A DNA stretch of 12,779 bases from contig CABQIF010000057.1 in the NCBI GenBank assembly GCA_902464115.1, forward strand, positions 1 to 12,779. The letters run 5' to 3'. The position numbers and the translations under genes were made by a program. The stretch is from an uncultured Ruminococcus sp. (GTDB lineage: Bacteria > Bacillota > Clostridia > Oscillospirales > Ruminococcaceae). The notes beneath the pieces were generated by a model. The model ran no database searches and had not been told where the DNA came from. It saw nothing but the letters and a program-made list of their open reading frames with translations. Below are positions 12,772 through 12,779 of this stretch, piece by piece. Each line of letters begins with the position of its first letter. Within the stretch, counting starts at the first letter, position 1.

Positions 12772-12779
12772 TCCGGAAA

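Noticed and set aside
1..12779. CRISPR array, insertion sequence, prophage or defence cassette
   Set aside because: No regularly spaced repeats, transposase, integrase or nuclease genes are visible; the tRNAs show no flanking duplicated attachment site.

Overview
The window looks like ordinary chromosome from an anaerobic Firmicute of class Clostridia, most likely a gut Oscillospiraceae/Ruminococcus-type organism (inference). The reasons are moderate base composition, strong AGGAGG-like ribosome sites, TTGACA/TATAAT promoters often carrying an extended -10 (TGn), compact intrinsic terminators, tRNA genes with encoded CCA ends, and clostridial protein families. No transposase, phage gene, CRISPR array or defence module is visible.

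Layout from left to right. (1) 1-2220, minus strand: a promoter at 2192-2220 drives galE (UDP-glucose 4-epimerase), a DUF2500-like membrane protein and a 145-aa hypothetical protein. At the left edge a further minus-strand gene begins. Its promoter, ribosome site and start lie inside a long imperfect palindrome (18-92). (2) 2360-6090, plus strand: a strong promoter, a TTG-started polytopic DUF2339-like membrane protein, a SWIM zinc-finger protein, and a clean terminator. (3) 6173-8504, plus strand: an ECF-type sigma factor overlapping by 8 bases a single-pass membrane protein with an ectodomain of about 515 residues, which is probably its anti-sigma/sensor partner. (4) 8641-8740: two adjacent terminators separate convergent transcription. 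(5) 8703-9856, minus strand: one strong promoter precedes tRNA-Thr(CGU), a membrane-anchored protein with two VGxDxPAGTY repeats, and tRNA-Gly(CCC). This is an apparent tRNA-mRNA-tRNA operon. (6) 9896-11514, plus strand: two nearly identical tandem promoters drive a two-TM protein that resembles a SipW-like signal peptidase but lacks the general-base residue, followed by a long disordered cytoplasmic tail. (7) 11479-12779, minus strand: a protein with the outline of a histidine kinase but without the phospho-acceptor His or ATP-binding boxes, sharing a bidirectional terminator with the previous gene.

The modules are probably functionally independent: sugar-nucleotide metabolism, envelope proteins, a signal-responsive sigma system and translation. 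The most unusual features are regulatory: the hairpin that would hide the ribosome site of the left-edge gene in read-through RNA, the protein gene sandwiched between two tRNAs with a stop-codon hairpin abutting the second tRNA, and the twin promoters. Two neighbouring convergent genes also both look like catalytically dead versions of signalling or processing enzymes. All family assignments come from reading motifs by eye, without database searches.
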